A stretch of DNA of 64,000 nt from Burkholderiales bacterium (lineage in GTDB: Bacteria > Pseudomonadota > Gammaproteobacteria > Burkholderiales > Burkholderiaceae_C): contig JAGWTU010000007.1 in NCBI GenBank assembly GCA_028868825.1, forward strand, positions 1 through 64,000. Reading direction: 5' to 3'. This document shows positions 44,528 through 52,165 of the stretch, one piece after another; within the stretch, counting starts at the first letter, position 1, and each line of letters opens with the position of its first letter. A program made the position numbers and the translations under genes. The notes below the pieces were generated by a model, which saw nothing but the letters and a program-made list of their open reading frames with translations, was not told where the DNA came from and did not search any database.

Positions 44528-47290
44528 TCACTGCCAGCCGTAGCGCCGCGTGTAGAACGTCTTCATCGCCTGCGTCAGCACGACATAGGCGACGAGGATC
44601 GCCGCCAGGTAGGCGAAGTACGTCGCCGGCAGCGGCGTCATCTTGAAGTAGTACGACCAGGGTCCTTGCGCGAAGTAGATGCCCGCAGCCATCACCGCCG
44701 CCGTCATGCCCAGCACCGGCCAGGCCGCCGTGCTCTGGATGAACGGGATCTTGCGCGTGCGGATCATGTGCACGATCAGCGTCTGGCTCAGCAGCCCCTC
44801 GACGAACCAGCCCGACTGGAACAGGCTTTGCTGCGCGCCGCTGTTGGCGCCGAAGACATGCCACATCAGCCAGAAGGTCGTGATGTCGAAGACCGAGCTG
44901 ACGGGGCCGAACCAGATCATGAAGCGGCCGATGTCGTCGGGATTCCAGCGCTGCGGCTTGCCGAGCAATTCGGCGTCGACATGGTCGAACGGGATCGCGA
45001 TCTGCGAGATGTCGTAGAGCAGGTTCTGCACCAGCAGCTGCATCGGCAGCATCGGCAGGAAGGGCAGGAAGGCGCTGGCGACGAGCACCGAGAAGACGTT
45101 GCCGAAATTCGAGCTGGCCGTCATCTTGATGTACTTGAGCATGTTGGCGAAGGTGCGCCGGCCCTCGATCACGCCTTCCTCGAGCACCATCAGGCTCTTC
45201 TCGAGCAGGATGATGTCGGCCGCCTCCTTGGCGATGTCGACGGCCGAATCGACCGAGATGCCGATGTCGGCCGTGCGCAGCGCCGGCGCGTCGTTGATGC
45301 CGTCGCCCATGAAGCCGACGACGTTGCCCGAGGACTTCAACGTGCGCACGATGCGCTCCTTCTGCGCCGGGCTGAGCTTGGCGAAGACGTTGGCCTCGGC
45401 AGCGGCCTTGGCGAGTTCGGCGTCGCTCATCGCCTCGATCTGGCTGCCGAGCACGATGCCGCGCTGCTCGAGCCCGACCTCGCGGCAGATCTTCGCCGTC
45501 ACGAGCTCGTTGTCGCCGGTGAGGATCTTGACCTCGATGCCGTTGGCCTTGAGCGCCTGCAGCGCCGGCGCCGTCGATTCCTTGGGCGGGTCGAGGAAGG
45601 CGATGTAGCCCATCAGCGTGAGCTCGCGCTCGTCGGCGACGCCGTAGACCTCGCGCTTGGGCGGCTCCTCCTTCATCGCCACGGCGACGACGCGCAGGCC
45701 CTGCGCGTTCAGCTCGGCCGTGGCCTCGCGCAGCTCGGCGAGCTTTTCCGGCGTCAGCGGCACCGTGCGCTCGCCCTCGCGCACCGAGGTGCAGACCTGC
45801 AGCACCTCCTCGACGGCGCCCTTGCAGATCAGCTCGTGGTGGTCCTCGCGCTCGGCGACGACGACCGACATGCGGCGGCGCTGGAAGTCGAACGGGATCT
45901 CGTCGACCTTGCGGTAGTTGGTGCCGATGCCGAGCTCGCGATGGACCTCGACATGCTCGAGCACGGCGACGTCGAGCAGGTTCTTCAGCCCGGTCTGGTA
46001 ATGGCTGTTGAGGTAGGCCAGCCGCAGCACCTCCTCGTTCTCCTCGCCGGCGATGTCGCTGTGGCGCTCGAGGAAGATCTTGTCCTGCGTCAGCGTGCCG
46101 GTCTTGTCGGTGCACAGCACGTTCATCGCGCCGAAGTTCTGGATCGCGTCCAGGCGCTTGACGATGACCTTCTGGCGCGACAGCGCGACGGCGCCCTTGG
46201 CCAGCGTCGAGGTGACGATCATCGGCAGCATCTCGGGCGTCAGGCCGACGGCGATCGACAGCGCGAACAGGAAGGCCTCGAGCCAGTCGCCCTTGGTGTA
46301 GCCGTTGAGCAGCAGCACCAGCGGCACCATCACCGCCATGAAGCGGATCAGCAGCCAGCTGACGCGGTTGACGCCGGACTGGAAGGCGGTGGGCGCGCGG
46401 TCGGTCGCCGTGACCTGGTGGGCGAGGGCGCCGAAATAGGTGCGCGAGCCGGTCTCGAGCACGACCGCGGTGCCGGCGCCGCTGACGACGTTGGTGCCCA
46501 TGAAGAGCAGGTTCTCGAGCTCCAGCGGGTTCGCGCCGGCGCTGCGCGGCTCGACGAACTTCTCCACCGGCAGCGATTCGCCGGTCATTGCCGCCTGGCT
46601 CACGAACAGGTCCTTGGCGCTGAGCAGGCGCAGGTCGGCCGGGATCATGTCGCCGGCCGAGAGCACGACGATGTCGCCCGGAACGACGTCGCGCAGCGGG
46701 ATGTCCTCCTGGTGCGGCGGCCGGCGCTTGAGCGAGATCTCGAAGAACTGGCGCGCCTCGTCGGCGGCCTCGTCGGCGAGGTCGCGGCGCATCACCATCG
46801 CCTTGTTGCTGACCAGGGCCTTGAGTGCGTCGGCCGCCCTGTTCGAGCGCGTTTCCTGGACGAACCGCAGCACGGTCGAAAGTGCGACCATCGACGTGAT
46901 GACCGTCGTCGCCTTCATGTCGCCGGTGTAGTACGAGATCGCGGCGAGCAGCGTCAGCAGCAGGTTGAACGGGTTGCTGTAGCACAGCCACAGGTGATGC
47001 CACCAGGGCAGCGGCTGGTCGTGGCTGACCTCGTTGGTGCCGACGTCGCGGCGGATCAGCGCCGCGCGCTCGGCGCTGAGGCCGGCGGTCGTCGTGCCGA
47101 GCGACGCCAGCAGCGGGTCGATGGGTGCGTGCGCCGCCTTCACGAGGCGCTGCGAGATGTCGCTGGGCATCTGGCGCGACGCGTCCTCGCCGCGGAACGC
47201 GTCCCAGATCGCGAGGCTGCGGAAATGCCGCGCCATGCCATGTCCGTGCAGGAAACGGACGTACAGGTTCTTCATGATCGACACGGCCAT
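44528..47290 (-). CDS. mgtA: MgtA-type Mg2+-importing P-type ATPase
   Basis: P3B-type ATPase of 920 residues that takes up Mg2+ across the inner membrane. The phosphorylated Asp395 is in CTDKTGTLT; TGES (AAMTGESLPV), the membrane motif LTPEMLPMIV, and the hinge GDGINDAPAL are all present, with ten predicted helices. It has the family's extended N-terminus. A GGGGGAAG ribosome site precedes the first ATG; another in-frame ATG lies at codon 6. A leader of up to 346 bases upstream holds a proline-rich ORF, recalling the mgtL arrangement of enterobacteria. Confidence 0.95.
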   Translation of the reverse strand: MAVSIMKNLYVRFLHGHGMARHFRSLAIWDAFRGEDASRQMPSDISQRLVKAAHAPIDPLLASLGTTTAGLSAERAALIRRDVGTNEVSHDQPLPWWHHLWLCYSNPFNLLLTLLAAISYYTGDMKATTVITSMVALSTVLRFVQETRSNRAADALKALVSNKAMVMRRDLADEAADEARQFFEISLKRRPPHQEDIPLRDVVPGDIVVLSAGDMIPADLRLLSAKDLFVSQAAMTGESLPVEKFVEPRSAGANPLELENLLFMGTNVVSGAGTAVVLETGSRTYFGALAHQVTATDRAPTAFQSGVNRVSWLLIRFMAVMVPLVLLLNGYTKGDWLEAFLFALSIAVGLTPEMLPMIVTSTLAKGAVALSRQKVIVKRLDAIQNFGAMNVLCTDKTGTLTQDKIFLERHSDIAGEENEEVLRLAYLNSHYQTGLKNLLDVAVLEHVEVHRELGIGTNYRKVDEIPFDFQRRRMSVVVAEREDHHELICKGAVEEVLQVCTSVREGERTVPLTPEKLAELREATAELNAQGLRVVAVAMKEEPPKREVYGVADERELTLMGYIAFLDPPKESTAPALQALKANGIEVKILTGDNELVTAKICREVGLEQRGIVLGSQIEAMSDAELAKAAAEANVFAKLSPAQKERIVRTLKSSGNVVGFMGDGINDAPALRTADIGISVDSAVDIAKEAADIILLEKSLMVLEEGVIEGRRTFANMLKYIKMTASSNFGNVFSVLVASAFLPFLPMLPMQLLVQNLLYDISQIAIPFDHVDAELLGKPQRWNPDDIGRFMIWFGPVSSVFDITTFWLMWHVFGANSGAQQSLFQSGWFVEGLLSQTLIVHMIRTRKIPFIQSTAAWPVLGMTAAVMAAGIYFAQGPWSYYFKMTPLPATYFAYLAAILVAYVVLTQAMKTFYTRRYGWQ

Positions 47291-47341
47291 GCGACTTCCC
47301 CCGGGGTGCCCTGGCGGGCACCCGCTGCTCCAATGGACGGG

Positions 47342-47482
47342 TCACGGCGGGGCCGCGCGGGACCGTGCTCCGGCCGCCGGAGAAAGCCGGCGGGAAGGTC
47401 GATCAGGAAGGGTAGGAAGTCGGCGGCGGCCGCAACGGCCGGCGCCTGGAACGGCTCCCGGGCCAGCGGCCCGCGAGCGCAT
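47342..47482 (-). CDS. Possible proline-rich mgtA leader peptide
   Basis: ATG at 47482 to TGA at 47342 gives 46 residues with eight prolines, including RRRLPTLPDRPSRRLSP, ending 51 bases before the mgtA ATG. In Salmonella and E. coli a short proline-rich leader peptide, MgtL, couples slow proline translation to mgtA transcription. No good ribosome site is seen, and GC-rich DNA makes chance ORFs of this kind common, so the resemblance is suggestive only. Confidence 0.3.
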   Translation of the reverse strand: MRSRAAGPGAVPGAGRCGRRRLPTLPDRPSRRLSPAAGARSRAAPP

Positions 47483-47607
47483 CGCGAGTGCGCTAGTCGG
47501 CCTTGCCCGAGGTCATTCCGACCTCACGAATCCAGGATGGCCTAGGGGCACAGTCCACTGCGGGACCTCGCTGTGACGAACATGCCCCCATTGTAGTGCC
47601 GGGTTCT

Positions 47608-47630
47608 GGCGCCGCCGCGGCGGCGGCGCC
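47608..47630. terminator. GC-rich palindrome after the S53 lipoprotein gene
   Basis: GGCGCCGCCG and CGGCGGCGCC form a perfect 10-bp stem with a 3-base loop, 6 bases past the stop of the S53 lipoprotein gene. There is no T-run. It may be a transcription-stop hairpin or a REP-like element. Confidence 0.4.
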
Positions 47631-47636
47631 CCGCGT

Positions 47637-49979
47637 TTACTTCGCGTTTACCGTGATCGGCAGCGTCGCGCTGGCGCTGCGCCCGGCGCTGTCGAGGAGC
47701 TGGATCTGCAGCGTGTAGCTGCCCGTCACCGGGCTGGCCCAGGTCAAGGCCAGCGTCATGCCGTTGGGCGTGATCATCAGCCCCAGCGGTGCGCCCTTAA
47801 TAGAGACCGAGAAGCCGGCGACGCCGGGGTCCGAGAACGTGATCGAGCCCGACAGCGGCTTGCCGGCGACGCCGCTGATGGGCGGCGCGCTGATCGTCGG
47901 GCCGGTGCTGGCGGTGCTGCCGGCCGCGGCGATCTGGACGGCAAGCAGGGCCTGGCCACTGAGGCCGGTCATGGCGTCCTTGGCGGTGACGGTGACGCTG
48001 AAGCTGCCCAGCACCGGCTTCGGCCAGGCGACGAGGCCGGCGGTGCTGATCGTCATGCCCGCGGGCGCGCCGCTCAGGCTGTAGCTCAGCGCATTCGGCG
48101 CCGTCGCCTTGACCTGGTATGACAGCGCGGTGCCGACCTTGCCGGCGACGCTGGCGCCGGTCACCACCGGTGCCGTCGGCGCCGCGATGGTGATCGTGTA
48201 GACGCCCTGGCCGCTGAGTGCGGTCTTGGTGTCGGTGGCGGTGACGGTGACGCTGTAATTGCCCGCCATCGGCTTCGGCCAGCTCACCGCGCCGCTGGTG
48301 GCGATCGTCGTCCCCGTGGGTGCGCCGGTCAGCTTGTAGGTGACGGCATTGGGCGCATTCACCGCGACCGTGAACGACAGCGCCGTGCCGACCTGGCCGC
48401 TGATCGCGGCCGGCGTGACGACCGGCGCCGCGGCGGTCAGCGTGGCGCCGCCGAGCGTGCTCAGCAGCGCGGCCGCGTTCGGCGTGCCCAGGCCCGAGGC
48501 GGTGTCGTAGCCGGTCTTGGCGCTGCAGCTCGAGCAGCCGCCGTCGCTGCCGGCGGTGATGTCGGCGAAGGCTGCGGCGTAGGTGCCGGGCACGGCGCCG
48601 ATCTGGCCGTAGAGGGCAGCATGCGGCGCGCCCAGAACCGCTTTCGACGACAGTGCACGCATCGCGTTCGCGATCGCCACCAGGCCCGCCCATTGCGGTG
48701 TCGACAGGCTGGTGCCGCCGACGCTGAGCCAGCCCGCGCTGCTGCTGCCGACCGGGATCACGGCGACATACTGGCCGGTGCCCGGGTCGCCGTTGAAGGC
48801 GACATCGGCGACGGCGCGGTGCGCCGGCGTGCCCATGCCGGGCACGCTGCTGTTCTGGTAGGCCGGCGTCGCCGTGTACTGGCTGATGCCGCCGCCGCTG
48901 CCCGACCAGACGGTCTCGCTGCGCGTGCCGCTGCCGCTGAAGTTCAGGCTCGTGCCGCTGACCGCCAGCACATGGCTGGAGACTGCCGGCCAGGAGACGC
49001 CGGCGCCCGAGTCGCCGGTGGCCGCGAGGTAGCTCATGCCGGCGGCCGTGAAGGCCGAGTCGACCGCTGCGGTGAAGCCGCTGCTCTCGGGGCCGCCGAA
49101 GCTCATCGAAACCGCGCCGGGGCCCATCGCGTTGGCCAGCGCGATCGCGCCCAGCAGGCCCTGGCCGGCGTCGGGCGCCTCGATGAGGACGATGCGCGCC
49201 AACGGCGCCGTCGCGTGCGCCCATTGCACGTCGAGCGCGATCTCGGTCGCCCAGCCGGCGTCGTTGGCGGGCGGCGTCGCGGTCATCTTGCCGGCCGCCG
49301 TGGCGTAGACGACCGAGAAGGTGCAGCCGGTCTTCGACGCCGCCGCCAGCGGCAGCGCCGTGCTCGCGGGAATGGCCTGCGTCGTGCACGCGGGCAGGGC
49401 GAAGCGGGTGTTGAACGCCGCGAGCTCGGCGGCCACGTTGGGGTCGTTCATCGCGTCGACGATGTAGATCGTCTGCCCGGCGCCGAACTGCGCCGCCTGC
49501 GCCGCCGTCAGCGTCGCGCCGGCGGCCGGCAGCGCCGGCAGACCGTAGGCGGCGCGGATCTGCGCCGGCGTGTAGGTGGTCGCGACCTTGGGCGTGACGG
49601 CCTGGGGCCCGGTGTTGACCGAGAGGGCGTTCATGCGGCGTGCCTGCTGCAGCGCCTGCAGCGTCAGCCCGCGCGTGGCCAGGGCCTGAAATTCACTCGG
49701 AATGCCCTGCACGTGCGGGGCATTCCGTGCCGAGGCCATCGGATCGGCGGGGTCGGCGGCGTCCGGCTCGTCGAGCAGCAGTGGCGCGGCGTGGAAGGTG
49801 GGCTGCAGCGACGCCGGACTCGCGAAGTCGAGCGTCGTCGCTGCGGTGGCAACGGCCGCCGGCGCGGCGCTGTCGGCCGGCGCCGACGGCGCGCCGCCGC
49901 CGCAGGCGGCAAGCAGCGCAGCGGCGCAGACGGCGCCGAGCAGGCTGCGGCTTGAAATGGGGGGGCGGGGGGTCTTCAT
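47637..49979 (-). CDS. S53 peptidase lipoprotein with C-terminal Ig-like repeats
   Basis: A 780-residue surface or periplasmic peptidase. The signal peptide ends in LLAAC|GGG with lipidation at Cys26. After a Pro/Ala-rich linker comes a sedolisin catalytic domain: Glu and Asp of WATEIALDVQW, the oxyanion Asp in LAATGDSGAG, Ser in SVGGTSLSTPQWAG, and a likely calcium loop near ADITAGSDGG. The C-terminal 250 residues are three putative-Ig/cadherin-like repeats (GTALSFTVAV, GTALSYQVKA, GKPLSGSITF). The Pro-kumamolisin prodomain is shortened or divergent. Its leader carries a cyclic-di-GMP riboswitch, so expression should follow the second messenger. Confidence 0.88.
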   Translation of the reverse strand: MKTPRPPISSRSLLGAVCAAALLAACGGGAPSAPADSAAPAAVATAATTLDFASPASLQPTFHAAPLLLDEPDAADPADPMASARNAPHVQGIPSEFQALATRGLTLQALQQARRMNALSVNTGPQAVTPKVATTYTPAQIRAAYGLPALPAAGATLTAAQAAQFGAGQTIYIVDAMNDPNVAAELAAFNTRFALPACTTQAIPASTALPLAAASKTGCTFSVVYATAAGKMTATPPANDAGWATEIALDVQWAHATAPLARIVLIEAPDAGQGLLGAIALANAMGPGAVSMSFGGPESSGFTAAVDSAFTAAGMSYLAATGDSGAGVSWPAVSSHVLAVSGTSLNFSGSGTRSETVWSGSGGGISQYTATPAYQNSSVPGMGTPAHRAVADVAFNGDPGTGQYVAVIPVGSSSAGWLSVGGTSLSTPQWAGLVAIANAMRALSSKAVLGAPHAALYGQIGAVPGTYAAAFADITAGSDGGCSSCSAKTGYDTASGLGTPNAAALLSTLGGATLTAAAPVVTPAAISGQVGTALSFTVAVNAPNAVTYKLTGAPTGTTIATSGAVSWPKPMAGNYSVTVTATDTKTALSGQGVYTITIAAPTAPVVTGASVAGKVGTALSYQVKATAPNALSYSLSGAPAGMTISTAGLVAWPKPVLGSFSVTVTAKDAMTGLSGQALLAVQIAAAGSTASTGPTISAPPISGVAGKPLSGSITFSDPGVAGFSVSIKGAPLGLMITPNGMTLALTWASPVTGSYTLQIQLLDSAGRSASATLPITVNAK

Positions 49980-50071
49980 CGTCGTGGCCTCGGTTCGAAC
50001 GCATCGCACGAGGGCCACGCCATGACGACGGCCGGCTGTTCTCAGCGATCCCGGGCACGGGCCCGGCGGCT

Positions 50072-50156
50072 CATCGGCAACCCCGCTACCTTGGCGCTCG
50101 CGCGCTGTAGGCCGGTGGCTTTGCGTCCCTGCCTTTCGGCAGGTTTGCCCTCTTGA
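50072..50156 (-). promoter_or_regulatory. Cyclic-di-GMP-I (GEMM) riboswitch aptamer
   Basis: On the minus strand the order is AGGGCAAACC, a stem with the GAAA tetraloop (CTGCCGAAAGGCAG), GGACGCAAAGCCACCGGCCT, a second stem, then AAGGTAGCGGGGTTGCCGATG. This matches the class I cyclic-di-GMP riboswitch (as in Vibrio cholerae Vc2) block by block, including the ligand-contacting GGGCAAACC and ACGCAAAGCC segments and the tetraloop receptor. It lies about 90 bases before the ATG of the S53 lipoprotein gene. The expression platform is not a T-tailed terminator; whether it turns the gene on or off is not visible. Confidence 0.95.
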
Positions 50157-50282
50157 TGGGTCACCACTCACGCAACGACCCAACCACAGTCTAGTTCAAG
50201 AGCTTTTGAAAAGTAAGTCTATGTTTCACGCACAATTCGAGGGGTGTGAAATGTTGCCGGCACGCTGGGTTCGATCGGTTGC

Positions 50283-50309
50283 TTCAGTCGGGTCGCGATC
50301 GGCCGATGA
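50283..50309 (+). promoter_or_regulatory. Possible sigma-28 (FliA) promoter for the sensor kinase
   Basis: -35 TTCAGTCG (50283-50290), 11-base spacer, -10 GCCGATGA (50302-50309, 7/8 to consensus). The -35 is weaker than at cheY or the chemoreceptor. Transcription would begin near 50317, 70 bases before the ATG. Confidence 0.45.
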
Positions 50310-50386
50310 CTAGACTGGCGGCATGCAAGCGCAGGGCGCGCGACCGCGTGCAGCGTCCGCCTGGCCCCTGATCGCCACCCAGAACC

Positions 50387-52165
50387 ATGAGCAGCCTCCT
50401 CTTCCTGTCGCGACCACCCGAACCCGGCGGTTCGGCACCACCGCGCCGGCTCGTCGGCGGCATGCGCCTGAGCCTGCTGGCGACGCTGTTCGTGGTCGCG
50501 ATCCTGTTGGTGTCGTGGATCGCTGTCGGCGGCGTGCTCTATGTCCAGCGCAGCGCGGCGCTGGCGGCCGAGACGCGGCAGAACATCAACCTCGCGCGCG
50601 TGCTCGAGGAGCAGACGCTGCGCGTGCTCTCGACGACCGACCAGGCGACGCTGCGCCTGCGCGACGCGATGGCGGCGCAGCCCGAGGCGATCCCCGACCT
50701 CGTCCACATCGCCAGCGAGACCGGGCTGGCGCCGCAGATCCTCGTCCAGCTCTCGCTCATCGATGCCCATGGGCGGTTCATCGCCAGCAACCTCGACCCC
50801 GACGGCACGAAGACGAACCATGTCGACCTCTCGACGCGCGAGCATGTGCGGGTGCACCTGTGGCCGCAGTCGCAGCCGGCCGTCGACACGCCGCTGAGTC
50901 CCGACGGCCTGTTCATCGGCAAGCCGGTGCTCGGCAAGGTGTCGAACCGCTGGACGATCCAGATCTCGCGCAAGCTCGTGGGCAACGATGGCACGGTGCT
51001 CGGCGTCGTCGTCGCATCGCTCGACCCGGGCTATTTCGACGACGTCTACCGCCGCGTCGCCACCGGTCCCCAGGGCGGCGTCACCCTCGTGGGCAAGGAT
51101 CGGATGATCCGCGCCCGCGTCATCGGCGGGCGCAGCGCCGGCATGGCGACGGCGCTCGGCCTGTCGAGCCCGATCGTCACGGCCGGTTTCGCCGCCGAAG
51201 GCAGCGCCAGGGCGCCGAGCTCGGTCGACGGCGTCGAGCGCATCATCGCCTGGCGCCAGGTCGACAAGTACCCGCTGTACGTGCTCGTGCTGACCGGCGC
51301 CGACGAGGCGCTGGCGAGCTGGCGCAGCGAGCGCAACGTGACGCTCGTGCTCACGGCGCTGCTGGGCGCGGCGGTCGCCGCGTCGGCGGCGGGGCTGGTG
51401 CTGGGCCTGCGCCGGCTCGAAAGCACCAACGCCGCGCTGCGCATCAGCGAGGCCCAGGCGCAGGCCGCGAACCAGGCCAAGAGCGAGTTCCTGGCGGCGA
51501 TATCGCACGAGCTGCGCACGCCGCTGACGAGCATCCGCGGCTTCGCCGAGCTGATGGAACACCGGCTGGAGCAGCCGAAGTTCCGCGAGCTGGCCGGCCT
51601 CATCCGCAAGGGCGCCGAGCACCTGAACAAGCTGCTCAACGAGATCCTCGACCTCGCCAAGACCGAGGCCGGCGCGATGGTGCTGTCGCTGGGCCCGGTC
51701 GAGATCCGGCCGCTGGTCGCCGAGGCGACCGAATTCTTCGCGCTCGCGGCCGAGAACAAGGGCCTGGCGTTGCATGTGCAGGTGGCCGATGCGGTGCCGC
51801 AGCGCTTCACCGGCGACGCGCTGCGGCTGCGGCAGATCGTCAACAACCTGCTGTCGAACGCGATCAAGTTCACCCACCAGGGCCGCGTCGATCTCGACGT
51901 CGATACCTCGGCCCAGCGCGTGCGCATCCAGGTGCGCGACACCGGTCCCGGCATCGCCCCCGAGGCGCAGGCCAAGATCTTCGAGAAGTTCCGCCAGGGC
52001 GACGCACATGTGAGCTACGAGCATGGCGGCACCGGGCTCGGTCTGGCGCTGTCGCGCGGCCTGGCCGAGCTGATGCACGGCACGCTGACGGTGTTCTCGA
52101 CACCCGGGCAGGGCGCCTGCTTCACGCTCGAAGTGCCGGCGGCGCCCGCCGTCGGCGGCGACTGA
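50387..52165 (+). CDS. Membrane sensor histidine kinase with periplasmic Cache-like domain
   Basis: A 592-residue kinase: first helix about 27-50, a periplasmic dCache/PDC-like domain (about 55-300), second helix about 320-342, then HisKA with phospho-His374 (AAISHELRTPLTSI) and HATPase_c (NNLLSNAIKF as N-box, DTGPGIA, GGTGLGLALSRGL). No receiver domain and no adjacent response regulator. It converges on the chemoreceptor gene with no base between the stops, and a FliA-like promoter precedes it, so a motility-linked role is plausible. The ligand is unknown. Confidence 0.9.
   Translation: MSSLLFLSRPPEPGGSAPPRRLVGGMRLSLLATLFVVAILLVSWIAVGGVLYVQRSAALAAETRQNINLARVLEEQTLRVLSTTDQATLRLRDAMAAQPEAIPDLVHIASETGLAPQILVQLSLIDAHGRFIASNLDPDGTKTNHVDLSTREHVRVHLWPQSQPAVDTPLSPDGLFIGKPVLGKVSNRWTIQISRKLVGNDGTVLGVVVASLDPGYFDDVYRRVATGPQGGVTLVGKDRMIRARVIGGRSAGMATALGLSSPIVTAGFAAEGSARAPSSVDGVERIIAWRQVDKYPLYVLVLTGADEALASWRSERNVTLVLTALLGAAVAASAAGLVLGLRRLESTNAALRISEAQAQAANQAKSEFLAAISHELRTPLTSIRGFAELMEHRLEQPKFRELAGLIRKGAEHLNKLLNEILDLAKTEAGAMVLSLGPVEIRPLVAEATEFFALAAENKGLALHVQVADAVPQRFTGDALRLRQIVNNLLSNAIKFTHQGRVDLDVDTSAQRVRIQVRDTGPGIAPEAQAKIFEKFRQGDAHVSYEHGGTGLGLALSRGLAELMHGTLTVFSTPGQGACFTLEVPAAPAVGGD

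Larger units (their letters stand above)
47291..47636 (-). promoter_or_regulatory. mgtA leader region
   Basis: This 346-base gap has no conserved gene. On the mgtA strand it contains a TACAAT (about 47594-47589), a 32-codon ORF (47591-47493), a proline-rich 46-codon ORF (47482-47342), several GC-rich stems and the mgtA ribosome site. Near the distal end lies a 10-bp palindrome (47608-47630). No known riboswitch consensus (M-box, yybP-ykoY) was recognised by eye. Confidence 0.45.
49980..50386. promoter_or_regulatory. Divergent control region between the S53 lipoprotein gene and the sensor kinase
   Basis: This 407-base gap holds, leftward, the S53 leader with a cyclic-di-GMP-I aptamer (50072-50156) and a CCGGGC/GCCCGG stem between aptamer and start; rightward, an inverted repeat TTTCAC...GTGAAA (50224-50251) and a FliA-like promoter (50283-50309). 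The S53 promoter should lie near 50180-50220; TAGACT (about 50194-50189 on the minus strand) is a weak -10 candidate. Confidence 0.6.

Noticed and set aside
47291-47640. M-box or yybP-ykoY riboswitch in the mgtA leader
   Set aside because: The conserved sequence blocks of these classes could not be found on the mgtA strand.
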